From: Xenorhabdus indica
Lineage (GTDB): Bacteria > Pseudomonadota > Gammaproteobacteria > Enterobacterales > Enterobacteriaceae
DNA: 64,000 nucleotides
Reading direction: 5' to 3'
Assembly (NCBI RefSeq): GCF_014467235.1
Contig: NZ_NKHP01000005.1
Location: 158,952-222,951 of the forward strand
Below, piece by piece: positions 55,894 to 64,000 of this stretch. Each line of letters opens with the position of its first letter. The stretch's first letter is position 1. A model generated the notes under the pieces. That model saw only the letters and a program-made list of their open reading frames with translations, was not told the DNA's origin and searched no databases. Position numbers and translations under genes: made by a program.

Positions 55894-57886
55894 GATTAAA
55901 AAGTGCCACCACTGCTTGTAAGTCAATAAATTGTAATAATCCCTCAGGCGGAGATTCCACCAACTGAGGGCAAAGACGTTCGACATCAGCTAAAAGCTGA
56001 ACAGCCTGCGCAACATTCCACGTTTCGTGTTCGCTCCCCAAATGACGGGAAAGCCAGATCGCCACCTGTTCTACAGAGGCCGATGGCTGCTCTATCAGAT
56101 AACCCAACAAGGTCGGAAAAAGTTTTGGCAGGTTCTGTTGGCGCAGAGGCAACGATACCGCATGAATGGTTACTTTTCCATGCGCGACAGTAGATTCAAT
56201 ACCAAAAGTCTTTAATAGTTCACTATTCTGCTTTAAGACGCGCATTTCTGCCGGATCGAGAGACAGTTTCAATGGGATAAGCAGTGGTTGTGATTTTAGC
56301 CCTTGTTCTCCCGGAGTTAACTGTGCCTGCCTCAGCCAACGCTCCGCAACAGGTAAAGACAACAATCCAATGCCTGACACCGACTCAAACAAAGCATAGT
56401 GAGAATCATAGATACTTAATACCTTGCCGAAACTATAACTACTACTTTTCCCCTGTACGGCAGTTAAATGAGTTGGTGTTAATGTTGTTTTTTCCGTGTC
56501 AGGCGTTGGGTTTCCAGAACCCCGTTTCTCAGGCGTTGCCTTTTCAGGAAATAATGGTTGTTTTTCCTCCGACGCAAACTGCATCAGTTTCTGATACAAC
56601 TCCCCCTGTTTTTTCTGATAATTTTCCCCATGATAAGGCTGCCGGTTAGAGCCATGTTCTGAACACTGGCCTGAAGATGAATTTTTGAGTGGTTCTTGCC
56701 TTTGCTTATCATGCTGCCCGGACGAAGATGAAGATAGAGAACGGGAAGATGATGGTGTATTTGAAGGCGACTCTGCCGATAATGTCTTTGGTTGTCGGTG
56801 AAAATGGTTTTCTCCCGCAGAAGGCCGATTTTCCGGTATCCAATTAGCGGTATTCTCCTGACAATCAAGTCCTGGTTCAGTGCCATTGCTCCGCTGTTTC
56901 AATACTGCTGCTACGCCCTGATAAATAAAATCGTGCACCAAACGCGCCTGATGAAAACGTACTTCATGTTTAGCCGGATGCACATTGACATCGACCTGAT
57001 GCGGGTCGATCTCCAAGTACAGAACATAAGCAGGTTGCTGCTCTCCTTGTAGCAGATCTTGGTAAGCCTGACGAATAGCGTGATTAATCAGCCGATCCCG
57101 CATCATACGTCCATTAACATAGCAATACTGAGTATCACCAGCCACAGCGGTATTCATAGGATCAACCACCCAACCTTTGATAGATAAAGAATCGTGCTGC
57201 CATGATAGTGCAAGAGCCTGCTGCACAAATGCCGCGCCACAAATTGTTGCCAATCGACGTTCATGCTGAGATGCTTCTTTGGCCGGGCGATACTGACGAA
57301 CCAATTTTCCATTGTGATTCAAATTGATCGCCACATCCAGCCGGGCAAGTGCGATTCTACGCATGACTTCATCAATATGACTGAACTCCGTTTTTTCCGT
57401 TCTCAGAAATTTTCGACGGGCAGGCGTGTTATAAAACAGGTCTAAAACCTCAACCGTCGTTCCAACAGGGTGAGAAGCTGGTTTTACCGTTACTTCCATA
57501 TCACGGCCTTCAGCATAAGACTGCCATGCTTCGGCCTGATTTTCAGGACGAGATGTTAGCGTCAGCCGTGAAACGGAACTGATACTGGCTAGCGCCTCCC
57601 CTCGGAATCCCATACTGACAATGGCTTCCAGATCATCAAGAGATGCTATTTTACTGGTAGCATGCCGAGCCAATGCCAACGTGAGGTCTTGCCTGCTAAT
57701 ACCACAGCCGTTATCACGAATACGGATCAATTTTATGCCACCGCGCTCAATATCAATGTCAATGCGGGTAGCGCCAGCATCAAGGCTATTTTCCACTAAC
57801 TCCTTCACCACCGATGCAGGGCGTTCAACCACTTCACCAGCAGCAATCTGATTTGCCAATTGTGGGGGTAATATCCTGATAGCCAT
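55886..57886 (-). CDS. mutL: DNA mismatch repair protein MutL
   Basis: Couples MutS mismatch recognition to MutH and UvrD. The 666-residue protein has the GHKL ATPase N-terminus ([39 protein letters not shown]), a low-complexity Ser/Gln/Asn-rich linker near residues 345-440 and a C-terminal dimerisation domain ([11 protein letters not shown]). No DQHAxxERxxYE endonuclease motif is present, as expected where MutH exists. The second ATG (MAIRILPPQ) has AAGG seven bases upstream and matches family starts. E. coli MutL is 615 residues; the extra length is in the linker. Confidence 0.96.
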   Translation of the reverse strand: MAIRILPPQLANQIAAGEVVERPASVVKELVENSLDAGATRIDIDIERGGIKLIRIRDNGCGISRQDLTLALARHATSKIASLDDLEAIVSMGFRGEALASISSVSRLTLTSRPENQAEAWQSYAEGRDMEVTVKPASHPVGTTVEVLDLFYNTPARRKFLRTEKTEFSHIDEVMRRIALARLDVAINLNHNGKLVRQYRPAKEASQHERRLATICGAAFVQQALALSWQHDSLSIKGWVVDPMNTAVAGDTQYCYVNGRMMRDRLINHAIRQAYQDLLQGEQQPAYVLYLEIDPHQVDVNVHPAKHEVRFHQARLVHDFIYQGVAAVLKQRSNGTEPGLDCQENTANWIPENRPSAGENHFHRQPKTLSAESPSNTPSSSRSLSSSSSGQHDKQRQEPLKNSSSGQCSEHGSNRQPYHGENYQKKQGELYQKLMQFASEEKQPLFPEKATPEKRGSGNPTPDTEKTTLTPTHLTAVQGKSSSYSFGKVLSIYDSHYALFESVSGIGLLSLPVAERWLRQAQLTPGEQGLKSQPLLIPLKLSLDPAEMRVLKQNSELLKTFGIESTVAHGKVTIHAVSLPLRQQNLPKLFPTLLGYLIEQPSASVEQVAIWLSRHLGSEHETWNVAQAVQLLADVERLCPQLVESPPEGLLQFIDLQAVVALFNHE

Positions 57887-57909
57887 CATTCGACCTTATT
57901 CACTGTTTC

Positions 57910-57937
57910 TTACGTGTTAATTCTTACATGTTAATTC
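57910..57937. repeat. Tandem 14-bp repeat between mutL and amiB
   Basis: TTACGTGTTAATTC is followed directly by TTACATGTTAATTC (13 of 14 bases identical). It is the second 14-bp tandem duplication in an intergenic space of this window. Confidence 0.7.
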
Positions 57938-57967
57938 TACGTATAGTTTCTTGCTCACGGTTTAAAA

Positions 57968-59344
57968 TTACTTTGGTGCTGTTTGCAACGGATTAGTCTG
58001 AAAATAGTGACGTAACCCCAGATGGATGGCTTGCGCCAATTTTTCTTGATACTGATCAGAACTCAGCAACCCTTCTTCTGACGAGTTACTGATAAAACCC
58101 GTTTCTACCAAGATGGAAGGAATATCCGGTGAACGCAGAACCCCCAAACTGGCATGCTCTGGTGTGCGTTTATGCAAAGAACCAACCTGAGTTAACTGAT
58201 GCAAAACCTGAACAGCAACGTCATAACCTACCCGTTGTGAATGCCCGAATTGCAGATCCAGCACAGCCTGACTCAAAAAAGGATCAGTACCATTGGCAAG
58301 AGCATCTCCCGCACCACCTAACAATTCAGATTGTTTCTCATGCTGCTCCAGCCAATTCCCCAATTCACTGTTCGCACGACGATTGGACAATACCCAAACA
58401 GAAGCTCCTTTGGCACTACGATTGGGTGCAGCATCCGCATGAATGGAAACCAGCATATTGGCTTTGTGTTTACGGGCGACCTCCGATCGTCCTGCTACCG
58501 AAATAAAATAATCACCATTCCGTGTCAGGACAGGTTTGAACATGGGATCATTGCGCAGGAGTACTTCCAGTTTACGCGCTACACTGATGGTAACATTCTT
58601 TTCCCGCAATCCTCGCTGCCCGATTGCCCCCGGATCTTGCCCTCCATGCCCGGCATCAATGGCAATAACAATTGGATATTTTCCTTTAGTTGCCTTAGTT
58701 AGCTGTTTTTTCACTACTTGTTCACCATGAGCAAATTGTTCACCATGAGCAGACGCAGTTTTAGCAGCTTGTTTTGTCAGCATTGTACCAGAAGTTGGCT
58801 TATTTGTTAGTAATTGCTTACCTTCATTTGATACTGGATTTTTCCTGAATGCAGGTTTTTCTTTCAATGTTGATGAAGGACTCGCAGTACCCTCTACTTT
58901 CAGAGTAAAGATAATCTGGTACTGATGGCCTGATTGCTTCACAACGGAAGTTGCTGTTGCCTTCTGTGCCAACTCCAGCACAATTCGCTTATGAAGTAAA
59001 TCAGGTGGCTGACTGGTTCGGACTACTTTTACTAAATTTTGTTTTGCCTGACCCTGGCCTGATAAATGCATTGGCAACCCTGTGAAATTAGCAGATTGAA
59101 GAATATCCACCACCAGTCTTTCAGGGCTATGCAGAGGGAAAAAACGATACTCAGGATGCCCGCCTGTGAACCCCAACGTCACAGTCGCTTCAGATGGACT
59201 ATTGCTCACATGCACATTTGACAGCGTAGACGCCATTGCTGTTGTCATAACCAGTTGGCTTAATATCACAAACAACATACACACCATCAGCCAATGGGGT
59301 TGCCATTTTTGTATCGTCTTCACGGAGAAGAAGGCATTCATCAT
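57968..59344 (-). CDS. amiB: N-acetylmuramoyl-L-alanine amidase AmiB
   Basis: Periplasmic zinc amidase that splits daughter-cell peptidoglycan, activated by EnvC. Domains: signal peptide ending TTAMA, an AMIN domain (residues about 42-145), a low-complexity linker with a repeated AHGEQ unit, and the Amidase_3 domain with [21 protein letters not shown] and LVETGFISN. The ATG at 59344 ([10 protein letters not shown]) has AAGGA ten bases upstream and gives 458 residues; an ATG at 59362 overlaps the tsaE stop (ATGA) but has no binding site. E. coli AmiB has 445 residues. Confidence 0.95.
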   Translation of the reverse strand: MMNAFFSVKTIQKWQPHWLMVCMLFVILSQLVMTTAMASTLSNVHVSNSPSEATVTLGFTGGHPEYRFFPLHSPERLVVDILQSANFTGLPMHLSGQGQAKQNLVKVVRTSQPPDLLHKRIVLELAQKATATSVVKQSGHQYQIIFTLKVEGTASPSSTLKEKPAFRKNPVSNEGKQLLTNKPTSGTMLTKQAAKTASAHGEQFAHGEQVVKKQLTKATKGKYPIVIAIDAGHGGQDPGAIGQRGLREKNVTISVARKLEVLLRNDPMFKPVLTRNGDYFISVAGRSEVARKHKANMLVSIHADAAPNRSAKGASVWVLSNRRANSELGNWLEQHEKQSELLGGAGDALANGTDPFLSQAVLDLQFGHSQRVGYDVAVQVLHQLTQVGSLHKRTPEHASLGVLRSPDIPSILVETGFISNSSEEGLLSSDQYQEKLAQAIHLGLRHYFQTNPLQTAPK

Positions 59345-59358
59345 GGTCAGGGATTCCT

Positions 59359-59823
59359 TCATAAGGATTTCAGATTATCCAGTAAATTTTCACCATATTC
59401 AGATAACGCCACAAAACGCGCTTGTCGACCTTCCTTGTTATAGGTCAAATGCAACTCAATATCAGCTTCAGGCAAAAAACCTGCCCCCTGCTGCGGCCAT
59501 TCCACTAAACAAATGGCATCCTGATGAAAATAATCCCGAATCCCCATAAATTCCAATTCTTCTGGATCAGCCAGACGGTACAAATCAAAATGATAAACAG
59601 AACGTGGTTGCAAGGTATAAGGTTCCACCAACGTATAAGTAGGGCTTTTTACATGTCCCTGATGACCGAGAGCTTGCAGGAAACCACGACTGAATGTCGT
59701 TTTTCCTGCACCAAGATCACCATATAAATAAATAACATAACCGCGTTCGCAAGCTGCCGCCACTGCATTGCCCAGTGCAACCGTAGCATTTTCATTTGGA
59801 AGTGATAAAACGAGTTCTTTCAT
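59359..59823 (-). CDS. tsaE: tRNA threonylcarbamoyladenosine ATPase subunit TsaE
   Basis: ATPase subunit of the TsaBDE complex that makes t6A37 in tRNA. The 154-residue protein has Walker [14 protein letters not shown] near residue 35, [12 protein letters not shown] and [17 protein letters not shown]. It heads the amiB-mutL-miaA-hfq cluster. In E. coli nnr (yjeF) lies directly upstream; here only 259 bases separate it from queG on the other strand. Confidence 0.97.
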   Translation of the reverse strand: MKELVLSLPNENATVALGNAVAAACERGYVIYLYGDLGAGKTTFSRGFLQALGHQGHVKSPTYTLVEPYTLQPRSVYHFDLYRLADPEELEFMGIRDYFHQDAICLVEWPQQGAGFLPEADIELHLTYNKEGRQARFVALSEYGENLLDNLKSL

Positions 59824-59871
59824 CGAAAATTATCTATTGTATTTATTAAATTGAAGGATATTGAAATATAC

Positions 59872-59912
59872 ACATCCTCTTTCAAGTCGAGACCTGAAAT
59901 CCATAAGGTATA
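59872..59912. repeat. Short dispersed palindrome, copy 3
   Basis: ACATCCTCTTTCAAG, spacer, ACCTGAAATCCATAAGGTATA. It shares TCTTTCAAG and ACCTGAAATC with the copy at 8136-8176 and occupies the place where nnr lies in E. coli. Confidence 0.55.
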
Positions 59913-60082
59913 TAAAAAGGCATATCAGCCAAATAATATTAGTTTAATCAATAACCATAACATAACTTAGCTATTATCATTTAGCATCTTCTGTGCTGAC
60001 ACCAAGCCGGATACCACATTTTTTATCTTCAATCTATCCTGTGTTACTCTACGCTCCTTTTATAGCAGTAAATTAATATGTA

Positions 60083-61240
60083 ATGGCAACCCCTCTCGAT
60101 CTGAGTCTTCTGGCAACAAACATCAAGCAATGGGGGCTTTCCCTCGGTTTCCAGCAAGTTGGCATCTGTGACACTGATTTATCCACAGAAGAGCCGAGAT
60201 TACAGGAATGGCTCGATAAGCAATACCACGGTGAAATGGACTGGATGGCACGTCACGGTATGATGCGAGCACGCACCCATGAATTACTGCCCGGCACTTT
60301 GCGGGTTATTAGTGTACGCATGAATTACCTGCCCACCAAAGCGGCTTTTGCCAGTACATTGAATGACCCTGAACTGGGCTATGTTAGCCGTTATTCACTG
60401 GGTAGAGATTACCATAAGCTGCTACGCCAACGGCTTAAAAAGCTAGGTGAACAAATACAGGACTATTGCAGCTTCCATGAATACCAAGGGACTCTGAATT
60501 TTCGTCCCTTCGTCGATTCAGCTCCCATTATGGAACGCCCATTGGCAGCAAAAGCCGGACTTGGTTGGGTTGGCAAACACTCACTTATATTAAACAGGGA
60601 ATCGGGTTCTTGGTTCTTTCTGGGAGAATTACTGATTAACCTTCCCTTACCTATCGATACTCCTCAAGAAGAACAATGCGGGCGTTGTGTCGCCTGTATG
60701 ACTACCTGCCCGACAGGAGCAATTGTAGAACCTTATACGATTGATGCACGCCGCTGTATTTCGTACCTGACGATTGAACTCGACGGATCTATCCCAGAAG
60801 AATTTCGTCCATTGATGGGAAACCGGATTTATGGTTGTGACGATTGCCAACTTATTTGTCCCTGGAATCGTTTCTCACAATTAACGGATGAAGATGATTT
60901 CAGCCCTCGTGCCGTACTGCATACGCCTAAGTTACTCGATTTATTCAGTTGGAGCGAAGAAAAGTTCCTGCGCATAACGGAAGGCTCGGCCATACGACGT
61001 ATCGGTTATCTACGTTGGCTGCGCAATATTTCAGTTGCGTTAGGTAACGCACCTTATCGGGATGAAATTGTACTAATTCTAGAAAAAAGAATCGGCTTGA
61101 GTGATGTATTAGATGAACATATTCACTGGGCCATTGCTCAACAGATATCTCGTCGGAGCGCTAATGCAATTGAAGTCCAAACGTCGCAACAGAAACGATT
61201 AATACGGGCAATTACTAAAGGGTTACCCAGAGATGCTTAA
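60083..61240 (+). CDS. queG: Epoxyqueuosine reductase QueG
   Basis: Cobalamin- and iron-sulfur-dependent enzyme of the last step of queuosine synthesis in tRNA. The 385-residue protein has the N-terminal cobalamin-binding region (YHGEMDWMARHG, RPFVDSAPIMERPLA), two 4Fe-4S motifs (CGRCVACMTTCPTGAI and CDDCQLICPWNRF, plus RRCISYLTIE) and a C-terminal HEAT-like end. E. coli QueG has 379 residues. The binding site before the ATG is weak. It is divergent from tsaE and is the last conserved gene before the accessory segment. Confidence 0.97.
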   Translation: MATPLDLSLLATNIKQWGLSLGFQQVGICDTDLSTEEPRLQEWLDKQYHGEMDWMARHGMMRARTHELLPGTLRVISVRMNYLPTKAAFASTLNDPELGYVSRYSLGRDYHKLLRQRLKKLGEQIQDYCSFHEYQGTLNFRPFVDSAPIMERPLAAKAGLGWVGKHSLILNRESGSWFFLGELLINLPLPIDTPQEEQCGRCVACMTTCPTGAIVEPYTIDARRCISYLTIELDGSIPEEFRPLMGNRIYGCDDCQLICPWNRFSQLTDEDDFSPRAVLHTPKLLDLFSWSEEKFLRITEGSAIRRIGYLRWLRNISVALGNAPYRDEIVLILEKRIGLSDVLDEHIHWAIAQQISRRSANAIEVQTSQQKRLIRAITKGLPRDA

Positions 61241-61868
61241 TATACAATCAGCTTAATTTCTTATTAAAAAAACCGTCTGTTTCCTTGTGAATAAAATAAA
61301 AACGCTTTGTTGATCAAGGCGCAAAGAAAGGATAAATATTAATTCAATATTTTTGAATAATAGCTAATTATTCTAATTTATCAATTAGTTAATTAATGGA
61401 TATTATTTTAAATAATGGGTTACAAAGCTTAAATGTCATCGTATTGCCTGTGGATAACTCTGTGTAACAATCAAAGCAATGCCGGACAACTCAATAGGGT
61501 AGTTACGTTAAATACTGTGGATAAAAAATAGAGATTGCACTTCGTTGGAAAAGTATTAGGTATTGGCAATAAAAACGGAATCCACTTCCCCATTCTAGAC
61601 ACTACTGGAGAAATTTTCCTCTGCCTACCCAAAAATGAGGCGGCATTATGGACTTGTTGAGGCAGGATGGCAAGCGCTTTATCAATAAATTATTTTTGGC
61701 CAAATTCTGACAAGTTATACTGATACGGAATAAGAAGTGCCAACACTCAATGCTGGCACTTTTTTCTACCGAATATTTCATTATCAACTATTACCATTCA
61801 TTATTATTATCCGGTAAATTTAACGTAACAATAGGATGAACAAACATAGCAACAGGATAAAAATGACT
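61241..61868. other. Non-coding gap after queG; synteny break
   Basis: This 628-base AT-rich gap has no supported gene. It contains a plus-strand terminator-like hairpin near 61735-61761. Around 61655 a short frame, GLVEAGWQALYQ, looks like a gene remnant but is too short to name. In E. coli the region beyond queG carries tRNA-Gly genes and orn; neither is seen here. Confidence 0.5.
61734..61767 (+). terminator. Terminator-like hairpin downstream of queG
   Basis: AAGTGCCA pairs with TGGCACTT around an eleven-base loop that can extend the stem, followed by TTTTCTACC. It is nearly 500 bases past queG, so it may belong to a lost or unseen transcript. Confidence 0.6.
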
Positions 61869-61885
61869 TTAAAGCGTTTTTATCC
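61855..61885 (-). other. Hairpin spanning the stop codon of the HpaB-like gene
   Basis: GGATAAAAA and TTTTTATCC form a perfect nine-base inverted repeat whose loop holds the stop codon. The T-rich arm may let it act in termination or mRNA protection, but there is no separate T run. Confidence 0.4.
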
Positions 61886-63302
61886 TTTCAACCAGTTCCC
61901 TTGATGACTCCCAGTCGTATTGACTGTAAAGACGCCCCAACGTTTGATAAGGAGCTCCGGCATAAAACAGTTCATACTGATGGTGTCTTGAAGCACACTC
62001 TGAACCTACCGCATCCCACACCAACTTCATCAACCTGACCCTTTCGACAGGTGAAGCAATGGATGAATACTGTGTTTTTTCAATAACACTTAAAATTTCA
62101 TCATCCTCTAAATCAGCCGCACTTGATGGCAACATCAAAACGCCTCCCCCCGCCAGTTTTCTGATTGTCTCCAATACATTTGGATACATTGACTGCGAGA
62201 TCACCCGATACGTATAAAGCATGGTCTTATCAGGCAAATAAAATCCATTATGAACTTTTGGGCAATGAAGCACACTCTTAAACAACCCTTCAATATTCAT
62301 GGCATAGCAGGCGAGCTGTGCGAGTGATTCCTTCACAGCAGGATACTCGCAGACACCATTGGTTTCAGCCATCGCCTGCGCTAATCCCGCTAAAAAGTGC
62401 AGTTTTACTGCATAACGGGCCAGGCTTTGGATATCCATCAAAATTTCCGTAGCCGTTGACTCCATCTGCTTAGTGCACATATCGATATCTTCAAAGATAA
62501 ATACTCTTTCCCAAGGCACCAGAACATCATCGAAATAGAGCATTGAATCATTTTCATCAAACCGGGATGACAAGGGATAATCTGTGGGATTAGCACCAAA
62601 CTCATAGGAGCGTCTGGATATAATTTTTATGCCTTTCGTATTGAGTGGCATAGCAAAAGAGAGCGCATAGCGTTCATCAACAACTTTTTTCAGCGGCTTA
62701 GTAGTACCGACCAATACTTCATCAGCCAATACAGCGCCCGTAGCAAGCATTTTAGCACCTCGGACAATAATGCCCTCGGCATTCTTTTCCACTACACCAA
62801 GAGCATGATAGATATTCTTATCATGTCCACCAGGTGTCTTTGAACGATCACCTTGCGGATTAATCAGGGCATAAGCCAGATAAAGATCATTCTTACTCGC
62901 ATAGGCAAAATATTTTCGCAAAGCATCAGCGCGTTCTTGAGAGTAAGATTCGAATAACTCAATATGTGTCAGCATTCCGGCTAACGCCGATGACGTGTAA
63001 TCGGGGCTTCTGCCAAGCCAGCCCACCGTCTGCTTAGCCCATTCATATGCTGCATAACCGCGCGCAATTAGCTGTTCAGGGGTAGAAGGCAACTGCCAGT
63101 ATAAACTCAACTGCTCGCCAGCTTCTGTTGTGAAAGTCATCTTATCCGCATACTGAATTTTATAATCATACAAATTCGCTACAGATCTAATCGCATTCCT
63201 GAATGCCGGGTGATCTACATGATCTGTGATCTTTTCGCCATTGATAAAAATAGTGCGTCCATCACGTAAATCCTCCATATATTGCTTTCCGGTTCTTACC
63301 AT
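61869..63302 (-). CDS. FADH2-dependent monooxygenase, HpaB/PvcC family
   Basis: A 477-residue protein of the 4-hydroxyphenylacetate 3-hydroxylase large-component family, which hydroxylates phenolic substrates using reduced flavin supplied by a separate reductase. Family motifs visible: GRSPDY at residues 97-102, NPQGDRSK at 148-155, GAKMLATGAVLADEVLV near 182, and LYFDDVLVPWERVF near 258. GGAG lies ten bases before the ATG. No HpaC-type reductase or catabolic genes are in the window, so a tailoring role in secondary metabolism (as for PvcC) is as likely as aromatic degradation. It lies between queG and an IS1-family end, on what appears to be an acquired segment. Confidence 0.85.
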   Translation of the reverse strand: MVRTGKQYMEDLRDGRTIFINGEKITDHVDHPAFRNAIRSVANLYDYKIQYADKMTFTTEAGEQLSLYWQLPSTPEQLIARGYAAYEWAKQTVGWLGRSPDYTSSALAGMLTHIELFESYSQERADALRKYFAYASKNDLYLAYALINPQGDRSKTPGGHDKNIYHALGVVEKNAEGIIVRGAKMLATGAVLADEVLVGTTKPLKKVVDERYALSFAMPLNTKGIKIISRRSYEFGANPTDYPLSSRFDENDSMLYFDDVLVPWERVFIFEDIDMCTKQMESTATEILMDIQSLARYAVKLHFLAGLAQAMAETNGVCEYPAVKESLAQLACYAMNIEGLFKSVLHCPKVHNGFYLPDKTMLYTYRVISQSMYPNVLETIRKLAGGGVLMLPSSAADLEDDEILSVIEKTQYSSIASPVERVRLMKLVWDAVGSECASRHHQYELFYAGAPYQTLGRLYSQYDWESSRELVERIKTL

Positions 63303-63824
63303 CTTTTCTATGCTCCTATCGATAACGACGATTTTTAAAGGTCAAGAAAAGAAATCTTTTTATTCAGCACTGGAGATCCAATATACAAGGATAATTGTCC
63401 TCAATTGGGAATAATATGACTACGATACATCTCATCAAAATATCGCAGAAAACAACAGCCTATTAGCCGTACCGACACTGGTCGTGATTACCCTTTCCAG
63501 CACAAAAAAAGAATATACTTTTCAAGGCAATGAGATATATTCATGTGGATTAACCAGAAAAGCGATATCAAATTACGATGTCATCATAATAATGAATAAC
63601 AAGCGAATTAGCTTAATTAGTGGGTATTATAGTTTTATGACACTGTTTTATCTATTATATGAATTTACCCTCCATTATATTTATTATTCAAGAATATAAA
63701 ACATTACTCTAACTCTTCACGAATTTCTTATTGTGAGATAACTCATTACTTTTCATTTGTCTTTACTGTATATTTATATCGTTTAGCTATAAGCTAATAC
63801 ACAAATGACATATTGGATAATCAA
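63303..63824. other. AT-rich region upstream of the HpaB-like gene with a possible gene fragment
   Basis: This 522-base region separates the monooxygenase from the IS1-family end. On the plus strand, an open frame from about 63416 to 63699 has no ATG near its beginning. It includes IAENNSLLAVPTLVV, which recalls KaiB/thioredoxin-like folds where a cis-proline follows a hydrophobic strand, then becomes Ile/Tyr-rich. The fragment may be a truncated gene or chance; no function is assigned. Confidence 0.35.
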
Positions 63825-64000
63825 GGTCACGTATTCAATCCGTTGATTTGTGTTAAACATAGTATTCACGTTCAATGAAAGTCCCGATGACTTTATCATG
63901 CATTTTCGGTGACTTAGAATAACTCAACGTTTTACGATTGAGTCGCTTAAGTCGGTTGCGCAACGTCAAATTCTCCCGCTCAATACGTTGAGTGAAGGTT
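63825..64000 (-). mobile_element. IS1-family element, right end, cut by the window edge
   Basis: The end begins GGTCACGTATTCAATCCGTT and matches the IS1 inverted-repeat pattern (GGT..., CAA, TGATTT) at the outer and inner positions. The transposase stop is 28 bases inside, as in IS1. The other end and any target duplication lie outside the window. Confidence 0.75.
63853..64000 (-). CDS. IS1-family transposase InsB, C-terminal part
   Basis: The last 48 residues are in the window: TFTQRIERENLTLRNRLKRL, then NRKTLSYSKSPKMHDKVIG and a FIEREYYV end. The QRIER-N-L-LR and SKS-x-x-HDKVIG blocks are diagnostic for IS1 InsB, whose DDE-class catalytic domain lies further upstream, outside the window. 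The frame is open to the edge with no visible damage. Confidence 0.85.
   Translation of the reverse strand, partial: TFTQRIERENLTLRNRLKRLNRKTLSYSKSPKMHDKVIGTFIEREYYV

Noticed and set aside
61602..61787. A 61-codon minus-strand frame downstream of the HpaB-like gene
   Set aside because: It runs through a terminator-like hairpin and has no ribosome-binding site or similarity.

Overview
The window is chromosomal DNA from an AT-leaning member of the order Enterobacterales. Nearly every protein reads as a close relative of its E. coli counterpart. The junctions between conserved blocks (argR next to mpl, rlmB directly next to rpsF), the scattered palindromes of the TATACCC...TTTCAAG type and an IS1-family end all fit the Photorhabdus/Xenorhabdus branch (Morganellaceae). 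The genus is inferred from general impression, not proved.

Region 1 (1-19,100) is mostly on the minus strand: the gene-expression superoperon and its neighbours. In transcription order it holds rlmE-ftsH-folP-glmM-secG-tRNA-Leu(GAG)-tRNA-fMet-rimP-nusA-infB-rbfA-truB-rpsO-pnp-nlpI-deaD. It makes ribosome-assembly factors, initiation and elongation factors, the 3'-5' exonuclease PNPase and the cold-shock helicase, and it includes the two leader terminators known from the metY-nusA operon. A small yjaA-like gene sits at the left edge.

Region 2 (19,100-31,900) has mixed strands: yhbY, greA, dacB, obgE-rpmA-rplU, ispB, a small cluster of three Mu-type DNA-binding proteins (two tandem YfeC/YfeD-like paralogues facing an SfsB/Ner-like gene), then mdh, argR, mpl, fbp and ppa.

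Region 3 (32,000-61,240) holds ytfP-tamB-tamA, msrA, paeA (ytfL), ytfK, ytfJ, cysQ, fklB, the rpsF-priB-rpsR-rplI operon, nsrR-rnr-rlmB, purA, and the long tsaE-amiB-mutL-miaA-hfq-hflX-hflK-hflC cluster, with queG divergent from tsaE. Several genes present between these in E. coli are missing here (yhbE, yjeT, nnr), so intergenic spaces are informative.

Region 4 (61,240-64,000) is accessory. Synteny with E. coli stops after queG. The segment carries an orphan HpaB/PvcC-type flavin-dependent monooxygenase, AT-rich DNA with a possible gene fragment, and the end of an IS1-family element cut by the window edge.

No CRISPR array, rRNA, complete prophage or clear new multi-gene system is visible. 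The most interesting unexplained signals are: the operator-like inverted repeat between the Mu-type regulators (25,958-26,020); a structured segment in the hflX-hflK gap that resembles the right end of an IS200/IS605 (TnpB/omega-RNA) element; shortened cysteine spacing in the NsrR iron-sulfur loop; and the island boundary after queG. Start codons were re-chosen in many genes from ribosome-binding sites and family N-termini; the reasons are in the entries.
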